Shown here: positions 48,281 to 56,483 of the stretch, in pieces | How the letters are laid out: the number at the start of each line of letters is the position of its first letter | Numbering within the stretch: position 1 is the stretch's first letter | Source: Sandaracinobacteroides sayramensis | GTDB lineage: Bacteria > Pseudomonadota > Alphaproteobacteria > Sphingomonadales > Sphingomonadaceae | Reading direction: 5' to 3' | NCBI RefSeq assembly: GCF_022014495.1 | Contig: NZ_JAKLSQ010000009.1 | Coordinates: 1-56,483 of the forward strand | Length of the DNA: 56,483 bases | The notes under the pieces: model-generated | The model's input: only the letters and a program-made list of their open reading frames with translations | What the model was told of the DNA's origin: nothing | Database searches by the model: none | Program-made: the position numbers and the translations under genes

Positions 48281-48904
48281 TCAGGCTTCGATGGCGCGGC
48301 GGCGGCGCATCGCGCCCCCCACCAGGCCGAAGCCGGCGATCATCATCGCCCAGGTCGCGGCTTCCGGCACGGAGCCGTTGAAGCGCACTTCCGAAAGGCC
48401 GGTCCAGACGCTGCCATAGTTGGAGTTGAGATCGAAGCGGACATAGCGGGCTTCGCCGGTGAACTCGACGAGTTGGGCCGCGAACGACTCATAGCGGTTG
48501 TCGGCGTTCAGGATATGCCGCTCCAGCACCGCATCGGCGACCGACGTGAAGTTCACGCCGTCGAGCGAGATGGAAATGCCGAGATCCTTCACGCCGCGGT
48601 CGGTTTCATACCAAGGGTAATTGAAGTCGGCGGCATATTGCCAGATGCTGGCGGATTTCAACGAGACATTCTGGCCCAAGTCGAACAACAGCCAATGCGG
48701 AACTTGGTCCCAGGTGGACTGCCACATATTGTTCCAGTTGGTGTCGTGCTTGCCGCCCGACAGGCCCGAGCCATTGATCAGATTGTTGACATCATAGGTC
48801 CAGAAGCTGTCCGAAGCGGTGACGGCGACGGGCTGGATGACGGCGGCGGTGGCCGGAGCCGTGGCGACGAAAGCGGCGGCGGCGGCGAGAATCAGGCGAT
48901 TCAT
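48281..48904 (-). CDS. Secreted PEP-CTERM-type protein with discoidin-like domain
   Basis: The 207-residue protein starts with a signal peptide (MNRLILAAAAAFVATAPATA, cleavage after ATA). The middle (about 30-175) resembles an F5/8 type C (discoidin) domain, with WTYDVNNLINGSGLSG and a later VRFDLNSNYGS strand. It ends PEAATWAMMIAGFGLVGGAM plus RRRRA, the PEP-CTERM sorting signal in its sphingomonad form, cut by an exosortase. It is probably exported, possibly to bind polysaccharide. AGGGGAG precedes the ATG at 48904. The gene is divergent from argJ. Confidence 0.88.
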   Translation of the reverse strand: MNRLILAAAAAFVATAPATAAVIQPVAVTASDSFWTYDVNNLINGSGLSGGKHDTNWNNMWQSTWDQVPHWLLFDLGQNVSLKSASIWQYAADFNYPWYETDRGVKDLGISISLDGVNFTSVADAVLERHILNADNRYESFAAQLVEFTGEARYVRFDLNSNYGSVWTGLSEVRFNGSVPEAATWAMMIAGFGLVGGAMRRRRAIEA

Positions 48905-49058
48905 GGTTAATCTCCCCTGTTGCGGTCCGGGCCAGATGCGCCCTGCCCTTTTCAGTTGGATGACCAATGCTTGAGACTTCCGTGACGCCCTAGGACGGTG
49001 GAGAAAGCCTGCGAGAAGGCCCTTCCGCCGCGCGCGCCGCGCGGCTAATCCGCTGGCC

Positions 49059-50282
49059 ATGGACATCTCGCCGCTCGCCTGCCCCTTTCCCGAATTGCCC
49101 GAAGTCGCCGGCTGCCGCCGCGGCGCCGCGACCGCCGGCTACAAGCCCTGGACCCGGGCCGACGTCACCCTGCTGGCGTTCGAGCCGGGGACGGTGGTGG
49201 CAGGCGTCACCACCCGTTCGAAATGCCCCTCCCCGGAAGTGGAGCTTTGCCGGCGGCATCTGCCCGGCGGCGCGGCGCGCGCGCTGGTGGTGAACGCCGG
49301 CAATTCCAACGCCTTCACCGGGATGCGCGGCGCCGACGCCTGCGCGGCGCAGGTGGCCGAGGCGGCGCGGCTTCTGGATTGCGAGCAGGCCGAGGTCTTT
49401 GCCGCCTCCACCGGGGTGATCGGCGTGCCGCTGCCGGCAGACAAGGCGACGAGCGGGGTGCGCGCCGCGCATGCGGCGCTCGGCTCCGCCTCCTGGCTGG
49501 ACGTGACACAGGCCATCGGCACCACCGACACTTTCCCCAAGGCCGCCGCGCGCGAAGCGGTGGTGGACGGGCGCAAGGTGACGCTGGTTGGCTTCATCAA
49601 GGGCTCCGGGATGATCGCGCCCGACATGGCGACGATGCTGGGCTTTATCGTGACCGACGCGGCTATCGACCCTGCCCTGCTGCAACAGATGCTGACGGCG
49701 GCGAACCGCTCCACCTTCTCCTGCATCACCGTCGACGGGGACACCTCCACCTCCGACACGGTGCTGGCGTTCGCGACCGGCGCTGCCGGCAACGCCCGGC
49801 TGGAAATTGCCGACAGCCCCGGGGCCGACGCCTTCGCCGTCGCGCTGGCCGACCTCTGCCGCGAGCTGGCGCAACTGGTGGTGCGCGACGGCGAGGGCGC
49901 GAGCCGCTTCGTGGAAATCCGCGTGTCGGGCGCCGTTTCCGACGACAGCGCCCACCGCATCGCCCTTTCCATCGCCAATTCGCCGCTGGTGAAGACCGCC
50001 ATCGCCGGCGGCGACGCCAATTGGGGCCGGGTGGTGATGGCGGTCGGCAAGGCGGGCGAGCCGGCCGAGCGCGACCGGCTCTCGATCCGCTTCGGCGGAA
50101 TCGAGGTGGCGGCGAACGGCATGGTGGTGGAAGGCTATGACGAAGCGCCGGTTGCCGCGCATCTGCAAGGGCAGGATATCGACATCGCCGTGGAACTGGG
50201 GCTTGGCGACGGGCGGGCGACCGTCTGGACCTCGGACCTGACGCACGGCTACATCTCGATCAACGCCGATTACCGAAGCTGA
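49059..50282 (+). CDS. argJ: Bifunctional ornithine acetyltransferase / N-acetylglutamate synthase
   Basis: The 407-residue proenzyme transfers acetyl groups from N-acetylornithine to glutamate in the cyclic arginine pathway. The autocleavage site is in KGSGMIAPDMATML, between A191 and T192, where the new N-terminal Thr is the nucleophile. The oxyanion pair is TG in ASTGVIG, and the end THGYISINADYRS is conserved. Whether it also uses acetyl-CoA cannot be read from sequence. The next gene starts 46 bp downstream on the same strand. Confidence 0.96.
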   Translation: MDISPLACPFPELPEVAGCRRGAATAGYKPWTRADVTLLAFEPGTVVAGVTTRSKCPSPEVELCRRHLPGGAARALVVNAGNSNAFTGMRGADACAAQVAEAARLLDCEQAEVFAASTGVIGVPLPADKATSGVRAAHAALGSASWLDVTQAIGTTDTFPKAAAREAVVDGRKVTLVGFIKGSGMIAPDMATMLGFIVTDAAIDPALLQQMLTAANRSTFSCITVDGDTSTSDTVLAFATGAAGNARLEIADSPGADAFAVALADLCRELAQLVVRDGEGASRFVEIRVSGAVSDDSAHRIALSIANSPLVKTAIAGGDANWGRVVMAVGKAGEPAERDRLSIRFGGIEVAANGMVVEGYDEAPVAAHLQGQDIDIAVELGLGDGRATVWTSDLTHGYISINADYRS

Positions 50283-50328
50283 GCCGCCGGCTATTGCCGC
50301 CGGCTTCGCGGCGTGCGAGCGTCGGCCC

Positions 50329-51240
50329 ATGGCAAGCCTGATCCTCCACCATTATCCGACCTCGCCCTGGGCGGAAGTCCTGCGGCTGGCGCTGGGCCTG
50401 AAGGGGCTCGACTATGGCTCGGTGGAGGTGCCCGCCACGCTGCCGAAGGACGAGCTTGCCGTGCTGACCGGCGGCTATGCCCGAACGCCCGTGCTGCAAA
50501 GCGGCGCCGACATCTTCTGCGACACCGCCGCCGCCATCGACGCGCTGGAAACGCTGCACCCGGATCCGACGCTGTTTCCGGCACCGCTGGGGCAGGGGCA
50601 CCGGCTGCTGGCGCAACAGGCGCAGGGGCCGGCCTTTTCCGCCGCCGTGGGCGCTGCCATCGGCGACCTGCCGACCGAGGGGCTGGAAGCCTTCTGGGCC
50701 GACCGGGAGAAGCGCTTCGGCCTGAAGCCGGCCGGGATGAAGGCGGCGGCGCCGCACCTTGCCGCGCAGTTCCAGGCGCATCTGGCATTGCTCGACGCCA
50801 GCTTGTCCGACGGGCGCGCCTATCTGGGCGGCCCTGCCGCCGGCCATGCCGATCTGGCGCATTATCAGCTTCTCTGGTTCCAGGGGGTGCGCACCGGCGG
50901 AGACCTGAGCGCGCTGGTGGCCGACCGGCCGCATCTGGGCGCCTGGGCGACGCGGGTTTCGGAAATCGGCCATGGGCGGCCCACCGCGATCAGCGCCGAC
51001 GAGGCCATCGCCGTCGCCAGCGGCGCAGAACCTACGATTCGCGGAATCGTCGACCCTGCTTCCGGGTTCGAGGCGGGACAGATAGTGTGGGTGTCGCAGG
51101 AAGGCTGCCAGGATGCGCCGACCAAAGGCCGGCTGGCGGTGCTGACCGACCGGCGGATCAGCCTGTTGCGGGAGCATCCGCGGGTGGGCACGGTCGCGGT
51201 GCACTTCCCGCGATTCGGCCAGATCGTCCGCCCGGCCTGA
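50329..51240 (+). CDS. Glutathione S-transferase-like protein with extra C-terminal domain
   Basis: The 303-residue protein begins with a thioredoxin-like GST N-terminal domain (LILHHYPTSPWAEVLRLALG, then TPVLQSGADIFCDTAAAIDAL) and an all-helical GST C-terminal domain to about 225. After this comes an added segment of about 75 residues (EPTIRGIVDPASGFEAGQIV onward) rich in beta strands, of no family I recognise. Glutathione conjugation activity is likely but not certain. Its stop codon lies in the loop of a perfect hairpin shared with convergent trxA. Confidence 0.8.
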   Translation: MASLILHHYPTSPWAEVLRLALGLKGLDYGSVEVPATLPKDELAVLTGGYARTPVLQSGADIFCDTAAAIDALETLHPDPTLFPAPLGQGHRLLAQQAQGPAFSAAVGAAIGDLPTEGLEAFWADREKRFGLKPAGMKAAAPHLAAQFQAHLALLDASLSDGRAYLGGPAAGHADLAHYQLLWFQGVRTGGDLSALVADRPHLGAWATRVSEIGHGRPTAISADEAIAVASGAEPTIRGIVDPASGFEAGQIVWVSQEGCQDAPTKGRLAVLTDRRISLLREHPRVGTVAVHFPRFGQIVRPA

Positions 51241-51251
51241 TGGCCGGGCGG
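51228..51251. terminator. Symmetric hairpin between convergent GST-like gene and trxA
   Basis: CCGCCCGGCC (51228-51237) and GGCCGGGCGG (51242-51251) pair perfectly around TGAT, which contains the stop codon of the GST-like gene. The trxA stop is 8 bp further on. It could act for both strands, though no T-run is present. Confidence 0.5.
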
Positions 51252-51258
51252 CTGAGGA

Positions 51259-51579
51259 TCAGAGCGCGCCTTCGACCCAGCTTTTCAGCGCCGACTTGGG
51301 CGCGGCGCCGAGCTTTTCGGCCACCTTCTCGCCGCCCTTGAACACCAGCAGCGTCGGGATCGAACGGACGTTGAACTTCGACGCCCATTCCGGCTCCTCG
51401 TCGATGTTCACCTTCACCACCTTCACCTTGTCCGCGAGCTCGTCGGCGATTTCCTCCAGCGCCGGGCCGATCATGCGGCAGGGGCCGCACCATTCCGCCC
51501 AGAAATCCACCACCACCGGGGTTTCGCTGCCGAGCACATCGGCTTCGAAGGAAGCATCGGTCACCTTCATAGTCGCCAT
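51259..51579 (-). CDS. trxA: Thioredoxin
   Basis: This 106-residue protein has the active site WCGPC (C31, C34) and the cis-proline loop RSIPTLLVF. It reduces disulfides in the cytoplasm. The ATG at 51579 gives the usual length; an upstream in-frame start would overlap addA. It follows addA by 62 bp, and addB-addA-trxA is a known alphaproteobacterial order. Confidence 0.96.
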   Translation of the reverse strand: MATMKVTDASFEADVLGSETPVVVDFWAEWCGPCRMIGPALEEIADELADKVKVVKVNIDEEPEWASKFNVRSIPTLLVFKGGEKVAEKLGAAPKSALKSWVEGAL

Positions 51580-51641
51580 CGGATATCTCCACTTGCCCGC
51601 CGGGGCGGGCCATCGGCTTTTGAAATAACGCCCCTGCGCCT

Positions 51642-54600
51642 TCAATCAAGCGGAAGCAGGCCCGCCATGTCCTTCTCCCCCAGCAAGAGAAACTTGGGGG
51701 CGGCGGTGTAGAGCAGCGCCGCTTCCACACGGCGGCCGGGGAAGGCGCGCTTCAGAACCTCGGCATAGGCCGCCATCTGCCGCCGGTGCGGGACGGGGGC
51801 GCCGGCCGGGCTTTCCGGCACGCGCAACCCGGTCTTGAAATCGACGACCAGCACGCGGTCTTCCGTCACCAGCAGCCGGTCGACGATCCCCGCCACCGCC
51901 TGCGCGCCGATCAGGCCGGCGACCGGCGCTTCAGCCAGCGCCTCGGGCCCGAACAGCGCGGCATGCGCCGGGTTGTCCATCACCGCCAGCACTTCGGCGA
52001 GGATCGCTTCCGCCGCCTCGCCCGCCTGCTGCGCCGCCAGCCAGCCCAGCGCCTGCGCCCGGCGTTCGGGGGGCGGCACCGCCGGCAAGCGCTCGAACAG
52101 CTTGTGAATCAAAGCCCCGCGCATCGCCGCCGCGCGCATGGCTTCCGCCGCCGGGCCTTCGGGCGGCGCTTCCGGCATGGCCGACGGAGTCAGCGGCCGG
52201 GCCGGCCGGCCGGGCGGCGGGGCGATGGAAGTGACGACTTCGCTCGGCGCGTGCCGCGCTTCGCGCGGGTGCAGTTCGACGATGTCGGGGCCGGGCGCCG
52301 TCCACACCCCGCCGCGCAGGCGAAGCGTCTCGCCCCAGCCAGTGGCGAGCGTTTCCACCCCCGGCATCGCCGCCAGCACCGGGGTCAGCAGCCCGTGCCA
52401 GCTTTTATCGTTCTCCGTGCCCAGCTTCCTCGCGCCCGAGGCGCCGACCGCGCCGCCGATGTAGAGATGGTCGGCCGCCCGCGTCAGGCCGACATAGAGC
52501 AGCCGCAAATCCTCCTGCGCATCCACCGCCCTGCGCGCTTCTTTCAGGGCGCGCAGCTTCGCCGGCATCTCCGCCTGTCTGGGGTGGAAGACGGGCAGTT
52601 CACCGGCTCCGGCGATCTCCACCGGCAGATGGTCGTCGCGCCGGTCGCGGCGCTGGTGGGCGCTGTCCGCCAGCACCACCACCGGCGCTTCCAGCCCCTT
52701 GGAGCCATGGATGGTCATCAGCCGCACCTGCCCGGCGGCGGCTTCGGAATCCCGCTTCACGTCCGAGCCTTCGGCCTCCACCCAGGCGAGGAAGGCGGCC
52801 AGCGCCGGCGGGTTGCGCTGCTCATAGGCCAGCGCCTGTTGCAGCAGCTCGTCGATCGGGTCGTTCGCCTGCGGCCCCAGCCGCGCCACCAGCCGCCGCC
52901 GGCCTTCGAGCGGGCCGGACAGCAGCGTGTCGAGAAAGGCGTAAGGCCCGACCCGGTCCGCCAGCGCCAGCGCCGCGCCCAGCCAGCTTCGCGCTTCCGC
53001 CGCGCGCTCGCCGCCGGCGCGGCCGAGCGATGCCCAGAGGTTCGGCCCGCCACTGCCCAGCGCCCGCACCTCCTCATGGCCCCAGCCGAGGAAGGGCGAG
53101 ACCAGCAGGCAGGCGAGGTTCAGATCGTCCTCCGGCTGCACCGCGAAGCGGATCAGCGCCAGGAGATCGAGGACGGCCAGCGGCTCGGTCAGCAGCAGCC
53201 GGTCCACCCCGGCGACCGGCACCCGCCGCTCGTGCAGCTCGGCGACCAGCGCCGCCATCAGCCAGCTTCGCTTGCGCAGCAGGATCAATATATGCTCGGG
53301 CCGCGCCCACTGGTTGCGCGCCGCCAGCCACAGGCGCTCGGGGTGGCCGGGCTTCAGCCAGTCGGCCACCTGCGCGGCCAGCCGGCGCGCCATTTCCCGG
53401 TCGGCCGCCTCGCTGCCATCCTCCTCGTCGTCGCCCTCGCCTTCCCCTTCCTCGTCCAGCCGCACCACCGGCCACAGCACCACTTCGCCGGGCGCCTGCG
53501 TGCGGTTGGGGCGGTGCGGCGGCGGCTCGGCCGCCATGCCCAGCGCTTCATAGCCGACCGTCCGCAGGAAGGCGTTCACCACCCCCAGCACCGCCGGGCC
53601 GGAGCGGAAGCTGAGCGCCAGATCGACCACTTCCAGCGCCTGCCCGGAGGCTTCGGCCTGCGGCGCCATCTTGCGCCGCCAGCCTTCGAACACCTGCGGG
53701 TCGGTGCCCTGGAAGCCGTAGATCGCCTGTTTGTGATCGCCCACCACGAACAGGCTGCGGCGGCGCTCGGGGTCGGCGGCGAAGAAATCCTCCACCAGCC
53801 GGCCGATGATCGCCCATTGCCGGCCGTTGGTGTCCTGCGCTTCGTCGACCAGCACATGGTCGAAGCGGCTGTCCAGCTTCCAGCCGACATAGCCGGGCAT
53901 CCCCTCCGGCCCCAGCAGGCCGACCGTCAGCGCGATCATGTCGTCATAGTCGATGGCGACGGCGGCGCGCTTCAGCGCCTGGTAGCGGTGCACCACCCGG
54001 TGCCCGGCGCGCAGCACGCGGGCCGCAAGATCGGCGGTCAGGACACGGCGGTCGAAATCCAGCAGAAGCTCGACATCCGCCGCCAGATCCTCGGCCATCG
54101 CCTGGATGCCGGGCACGGCTTTTTCGCCCTGCCGGAAGCTGCGGACATTCTGCCGGCTGTCGAACAGCAGGTTTCTCAGATCCTCGACCCGGGCGAAGCG
54201 GCCTTCGGCCCCCAGCGCCAGCCATTCCCGCGCGGCGGCCGCCTGCGCCTGCGCCTTTTTCCAGCCCCATTGCTCCAGCGCGGCGGCGAAATCGGCGAGG
54301 CGGCCATCGTCGAAGGCGCCCGGCGCCAGCATTTCCGCCAGCCGCTCGCCCGGCTTCTCGCCCTCGCGCACGCCCAGCCAGTCGCGCACGGCGACCGCAA
54401 GGCCGCCGGCGTCGCGGAAAGCCAGGATGGAAAGGCTGTGGCCGATCAGCGTGTCGATCGCCTGCATCAGGCCGCTTTCGCCCTTCAGCACCGCCAGTTC
54501 GGCGAGATCGGCGAGGAAGCCTTCCTCGCCGCCGACCTGCGCTTCGGAAATGGCTTCGGCCAACGCCCGGCGCTTCAGTTGCCGCGCGTCGCGCTCGTCC

Positions 54601-55037
54601 AGCGCGGTGAAGCCCGGCGGCAGCCCGGCCTCCAGCGGGAAGGCCGCCAGCAGCCCCTGCGCGAAGGCGTGCAGCGTCTGCACCTTCAGCCCGCCCGGCA
54701 CGTCGAGCGCGCGGGCGAAGAGGCCGCGCGCGCGCTTCAGATGCGCGGGCGTCGGCGCCACCCCCAGCGCCTCCAGCTCGGCCGCCAGCCGCGCCTCGTC
54801 ATGGCCCAGCCATTCGCCCAGCCGGCGGACGATGCGGTTCTGCATCTCCGCTGCCGCGGCGCGGGTGAAGGTCAGCGCCAGGATGCGGTCGGGCGCGCTT
54901 CCGCGCAGCATCAGCCGCAGCATGCGGTCGGTCAGCACATGCGTCTTGCCGGTGCCGGCGGACGCCGCCACCCACACATGCCGCGCCGGATCGGCGGCGA
55001 GGCGCTGCTCCGGCGTGCGCTTCAGCGGCCCAGCCAT
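51642..55037 (-). CDS. addA: AddA helicase-nuclease (RecB-like)
   Basis: The 1131-residue subunit of the AddAB complex processes double-strand ends for RecA recombination. Walker A is ASAGTGKT (K31), the UvrD-like motifs include LVDEAQDTN and [15 protein letters not shown], and the C-terminal RecB-type nuclease has D1066 and K1068 in VVDFKTG and QMAAY (1087-1091). The start overlaps the addB stop by 16 bp. Strong codon bias toward GC gives long shadow frames on the other strand. Confidence 0.96.
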   Translation of the reverse strand: MAGPLKRTPEQRLAADPARHVWVAASAGTGKTHVLTDRMLRLMLRGSAPDRILALTFTRAAAAEMQNRIVRRLGEWLGHDEARLAAELEALGVAPTPAHLKRARGLFARALDVPGGLKVQTLHAFAQGLLAAFPLEAGLPPGFTALDERDARQLKRRALAEAISEAQVGGEEGFLADLAELAVLKGESGLMQAIDTLIGHSLSILAFRDAGGLAVAVRDWLGVREGEKPGERLAEMLAPGAFDDGRLADFAAALEQWGWKKAQAQAAAAREWLALGAEGRFARVEDLRNLLFDSRQNVRSFRQGEKAVPGIQAMAEDLAADVELLLDFDRRVLTADLAARVLRAGHRVVHRYQALKRAAVAIDYDDMIALTVGLLGPEGMPGYVGWKLDSRFDHVLVDEAQDTNGRQWAIIGRLVEDFFAADPERRRSLFVVGDHKQAIYGFQGTDPQVFEGWRRKMAPQAEASGQALEVVDLALSFRSGPAVLGVVNAFLRTVGYEALGMAAEPPPHRPNRTQAPGEVVLWPVVRLDEEGEGEGDDEEDGSEAADREMARRLAAQVADWLKPGHPERLWLAARNQWARPEHILILLRKRSWLMAALVAELHERRVPVAGVDRLLLTEPLAVLDLLALIRFAVQPEDDLNLACLLVSPFLGWGHEEVRALGSGGPNLWASLGRAGGERAAEARSWLGAALALADRVGPYAFLDTLLSGPLEGRRRLVARLGPQANDPIDELLQQALAYEQRNPPALAAFLAWVEAEGSDVKRDSEAAAGQVRLMTIHGSKGLEAPVVVLADSAHQRRDRRDDHLPVEIAGAGELPVFHPRQAEMPAKLRALKEARRAVDAQEDLRLLYVGLTRAADHLYIGGAVGASGARKLGTENDKSWHGLLTPVLAAMPGVETLATGWGETLRLRGGVWTAPGPDIVELHPREARHAPSEVVTSIAPPPGRPARPLTPSAMPEAPPEGPAAEAMRAAAMRGALIHKLFERLPAVPPPERRAQALGWLAAQQAGEAAEAILAEVLAVMDNPAHAALFGPEALAEAPVAGLIGAQAVAGIVDRLLVTEDRVLVVDFKTGLRVPESPAGAPVPHRRQMAAYAEVLKRAFPGRRVEAALLYTAAPKFLLLGEKDMAGLLPLD

Positions 55038-56483
55038 TCGGCCACCCTTGCAAGCTGGTCATAGTCGGAAAAGCGACGGCCATAGACCATATGCTGCTTC
55101 GCCCGGAACGGCCGCTCGCCCAGCAGATAGCCGCCGACCAGCTCCTCGAAATCGGCCCAGGCGGCTTCGATGTGGGCGCGTATGTCGTCTGCGCCGACCT
55201 TCTGCCCCAGCGCGGGCGACTGCCTGCCCGGCTCCAGCCCGCCGGAGAGCTTCCAATATTCCAGCGCCTCGACCGGCAGGCCGCCGGTGTCGCCGAACAG
55301 CCCGGCTTCCGCCAGATGCGCCAGCAGGGCGAGCTGCGTCTGGTAGAGGGCGGTCACATCCTTGATCTTCGGCACCGAACCCGTCTTGTAATCCACCACC
55401 CGAAGCGCGCTTCCCGACCTGTCCAGCCGGTCGATCCGCCCCTTCAGCGTGACCGGGCCGAGCGCCAGTTCGGCTTTCTCCTCCCAGCGGAAGGGCTGCC
55501 AGTCCGGCTGTTCCGCCATGGTGGCGAGCGCCCAGCCCACCATCCGCTCGACTCGCGGCCGCCAGAGCGCGGCGATCTCCGGCCGCTCGCCCAGTTTGCG
55601 CAGTTCCGCATCGAGGATGGCGGGCAGCGTCGCCTGCCCTTCCTGCAGCGCGCGCTGCAATATGTCGTGCACCACCTGCCCGCGCTCGCCTGCCGTCGGT
55701 TCCGCGTCGCGCGGGTCCAGCTTCGACAGCTTCAATATCCGCCTGGCGTAGAAGGTGAAGGGGTCCGCCTTCAGCATGGCGACGTCCGTCACCGTGATCT
55801 CTTGCGGCCGCGCCGAGACGGGCGGCTGTGGTTCCGGCCGTGGATAGGGCGCGGCGGCCGGCGGCCGGCCCAGCGCGCGGGCGGCTTCCAGCAGCGCCTC
55901 GCGCCCCGGCGACAGCGCCCCGGAATCCGCAAGGCCGCCGGTGGCCGCCGCCAGCCGCTGCCAGAAGCGCGAGGCGACGGTCGGCGCGCCGCCGGCCCTC
56001 AGCGAACGGGTCAACAGCACGTCCGGCGCGCCAAGCCCGCCGGCGAATTGCTGCGCCTCCTGCCCCGTCCGCCGCGCCAGCCCCGGAAGGGAAAGCGCCC
56101 GGCGGATGGCCGGCGCCAGAAACGGATCGGGGGCGGGAAGCCCCGGCCAGCTTCCCTCGTTCAGCCCGCTCATCAGCAGCAGGTCGGCCGATTGCAGCCG
56201 CGCTTCCAGCAGGCCCCAGATGTGCAGTTGCGGGTGCAGGCTGGCGCGGGGGCGAACCGTCTGCCCGTCCAGCAGGACGGCGACGAAGGCGGCGGCATCG
56301 TCGGCCGTTACCGACAGGCGCTGGAGATCGGCGCGGCATTCCTCCAGAGCCTCGAACAGCCGGGCGAGCGCGCGGCCGGCGTCGCCGGCCCACAGCGCTT
56401 CGCCCGCAAGCGCCTCGGCGACCGCGCGCAGCCGGTCCATCAGCGCCTCGGCGGTCGGCGGCACAGGCTCCAGCGGCGCCAGC
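55022..56483 (-). CDS. addB: AddB helicase-nuclease, 5' end beyond the window
   Basis: Only the C-terminal 487 or so residues are inside the window; the frame is open to the right edge. The visible part includes an inactivated helicase-like segment (LLMSGLNEGSWPGLPAPDPF) and a RecB-family nuclease domain with GRIDRLDRSGSALRVVDYKT, where the Asp and Lys of VVDYK are catalytic. AddB pairs with AddA and recognises Chi-like sites in other bacteria. No iron-sulphur cysteines were seen in the visible part, unlike the Bacillus form. Confidence 0.94.
   Translation of the reverse strand, partial: LAPLEPVPPTAEALMDRLRAVAEALAGEALWAGDAGRALARLFEALEECRADLQRLSVTADDAAAFVAVLLDGQTVRPRASLHPQLHIWGLLEARLQSADLLLMSGLNEGSWPGLPAPDPFLAPAIRRALSLPGLARRTGQEAQQFAGGLGAPDVLLTRSLRAGGAPTVASRFWQRLAAATGGLADSGALSPGREALLEAARALGRPPAAAPYPRPEPQPPVSARPQEITVTDVAMLKADPFTFYARRILKLSKLDPRDAEPTAGERGQVVHDILQRALQEGQATLPAILDAELRKLGERPEIAALWRPRVERMVGWALATMAEQPDWQPFRWEEKAELALGPVTLKGRIDRLDRSGSALRVVDYKTGSVPKIKDVTALYQTQLALLAHLAEAGLFGDTGGLPVEALEYWKLSGGLEPGRQSPALGQKVGADDIRAHIEAAWADFEELVGGYLLGERPFRAKQHMVYGRRFSDYDQLARVAEWLGR

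Noticed and set aside
46413-48419. A 668-codon plus-strand frame opposite secA
   Set aside because: Antisense shadow with repeated His/Asp/Leu composition and no start signal; secA explains the region.
51786-55064. A 1092-codon open frame on the plus strand opposite addA
   Set aside because: It is the antisense of a GC-rich gene; its product is dominated by Arg, His, Gln and Pro with no domain, while the minus-strand frame has all AddA motifs.

Overview
The window comes from a GC-rich alphaproteobacterium, most likely a sphingomonad. The pointers are the chromosomal order addB-addA-trxA, argJ and secA beside the str operon, a PEP-CTERM-type surface protein ending in PEAATWAMMI plus an arginine-rich tail, an RG-rich N-terminal extension on ribosomal protein S5, and MOBQ/TraA-type transfer genes of the sort common in sphingomonads. 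There are two different parts: accessory DNA from 1 to about 21.65 kb, and core chromosome from guaA (21.65 kb) to the right edge.

Accessory part. Two integrated elements sit in tandem downstream of the 3' end of guaA. An 18-bp repeat carrying the last codons and stop codon of guaA is present at 21652-21669 (the living guaA end) and again at 2910-2927. Each copy is flanked on its left by a P4-type tyrosine integrase gene pointing the same way (int2 at 20081-21430, int1 at 1359-2615). Element A (1-2927, cut by the left edge) shows an AlpA-like regulator, an mqsRA toxin-antitoxin pair and int1. Element B (2910-21669, 18.8 kb) is complete. It contains an AbrB/PIN toxin-antitoxin pair, a six-gene cluster, a mobilisation module (traD, traC, a MOBQ-like oriT and the relaxase traA), a cluster of strong hairpins, an AlpA-like gene and int2. 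It has no coupling protein and no type IV secretion genes, so it looks like an integrative mobilisable element.

Candidate system. The cargo of element B is a tightly coupled operon (4197-15642) in which nearly every stop codon overlaps the next start. In order it encodes a SNF2/RapA-like helicase, a 60-residue protein of unknown family, an SMC/Rad50-like ATPase with a C-terminal HEPN-like RN(x5)H motif, an AIPR-family protein with a PD-(D/E)xK-like N-terminus, a beta-class adenine methyltransferase of type III Mod type, and a type III Res-like helicase-nuclease. It therefore looks like a type III restriction-modification pair fused into one transcription unit with a helicase, an SMC-HEPN protein and an AIPR nuclease. 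I cannot match it gene for gene to a named defence system. The AbrB/PIN pair lies 45 bp upstream and may be co-transcribed with it.

Core part. Reading leftward on the minus strand, the str, S10, spc and alpha ribosomal clusters are contiguous (rpsL-rpsG-fusA-tuf-rpsJ ... secY-adk-rpsM-rpsK-rpoA-rplQ), closed by a clear terminator after rplQ. To the left lie a SAM methyltransferase, a hotdog thioesterase and guaA. To the right lie a phytanoyl-CoA dioxygenase-like gene, a DUF423 membrane protein, secA, a PEP-CTERM-type protein, argJ, a GST-like gene, trxA, and the addA/addB recombination-repair nuclease (addB runs off the right edge). Long open frames opposite these GC-rich genes are shadows and were not annotated.
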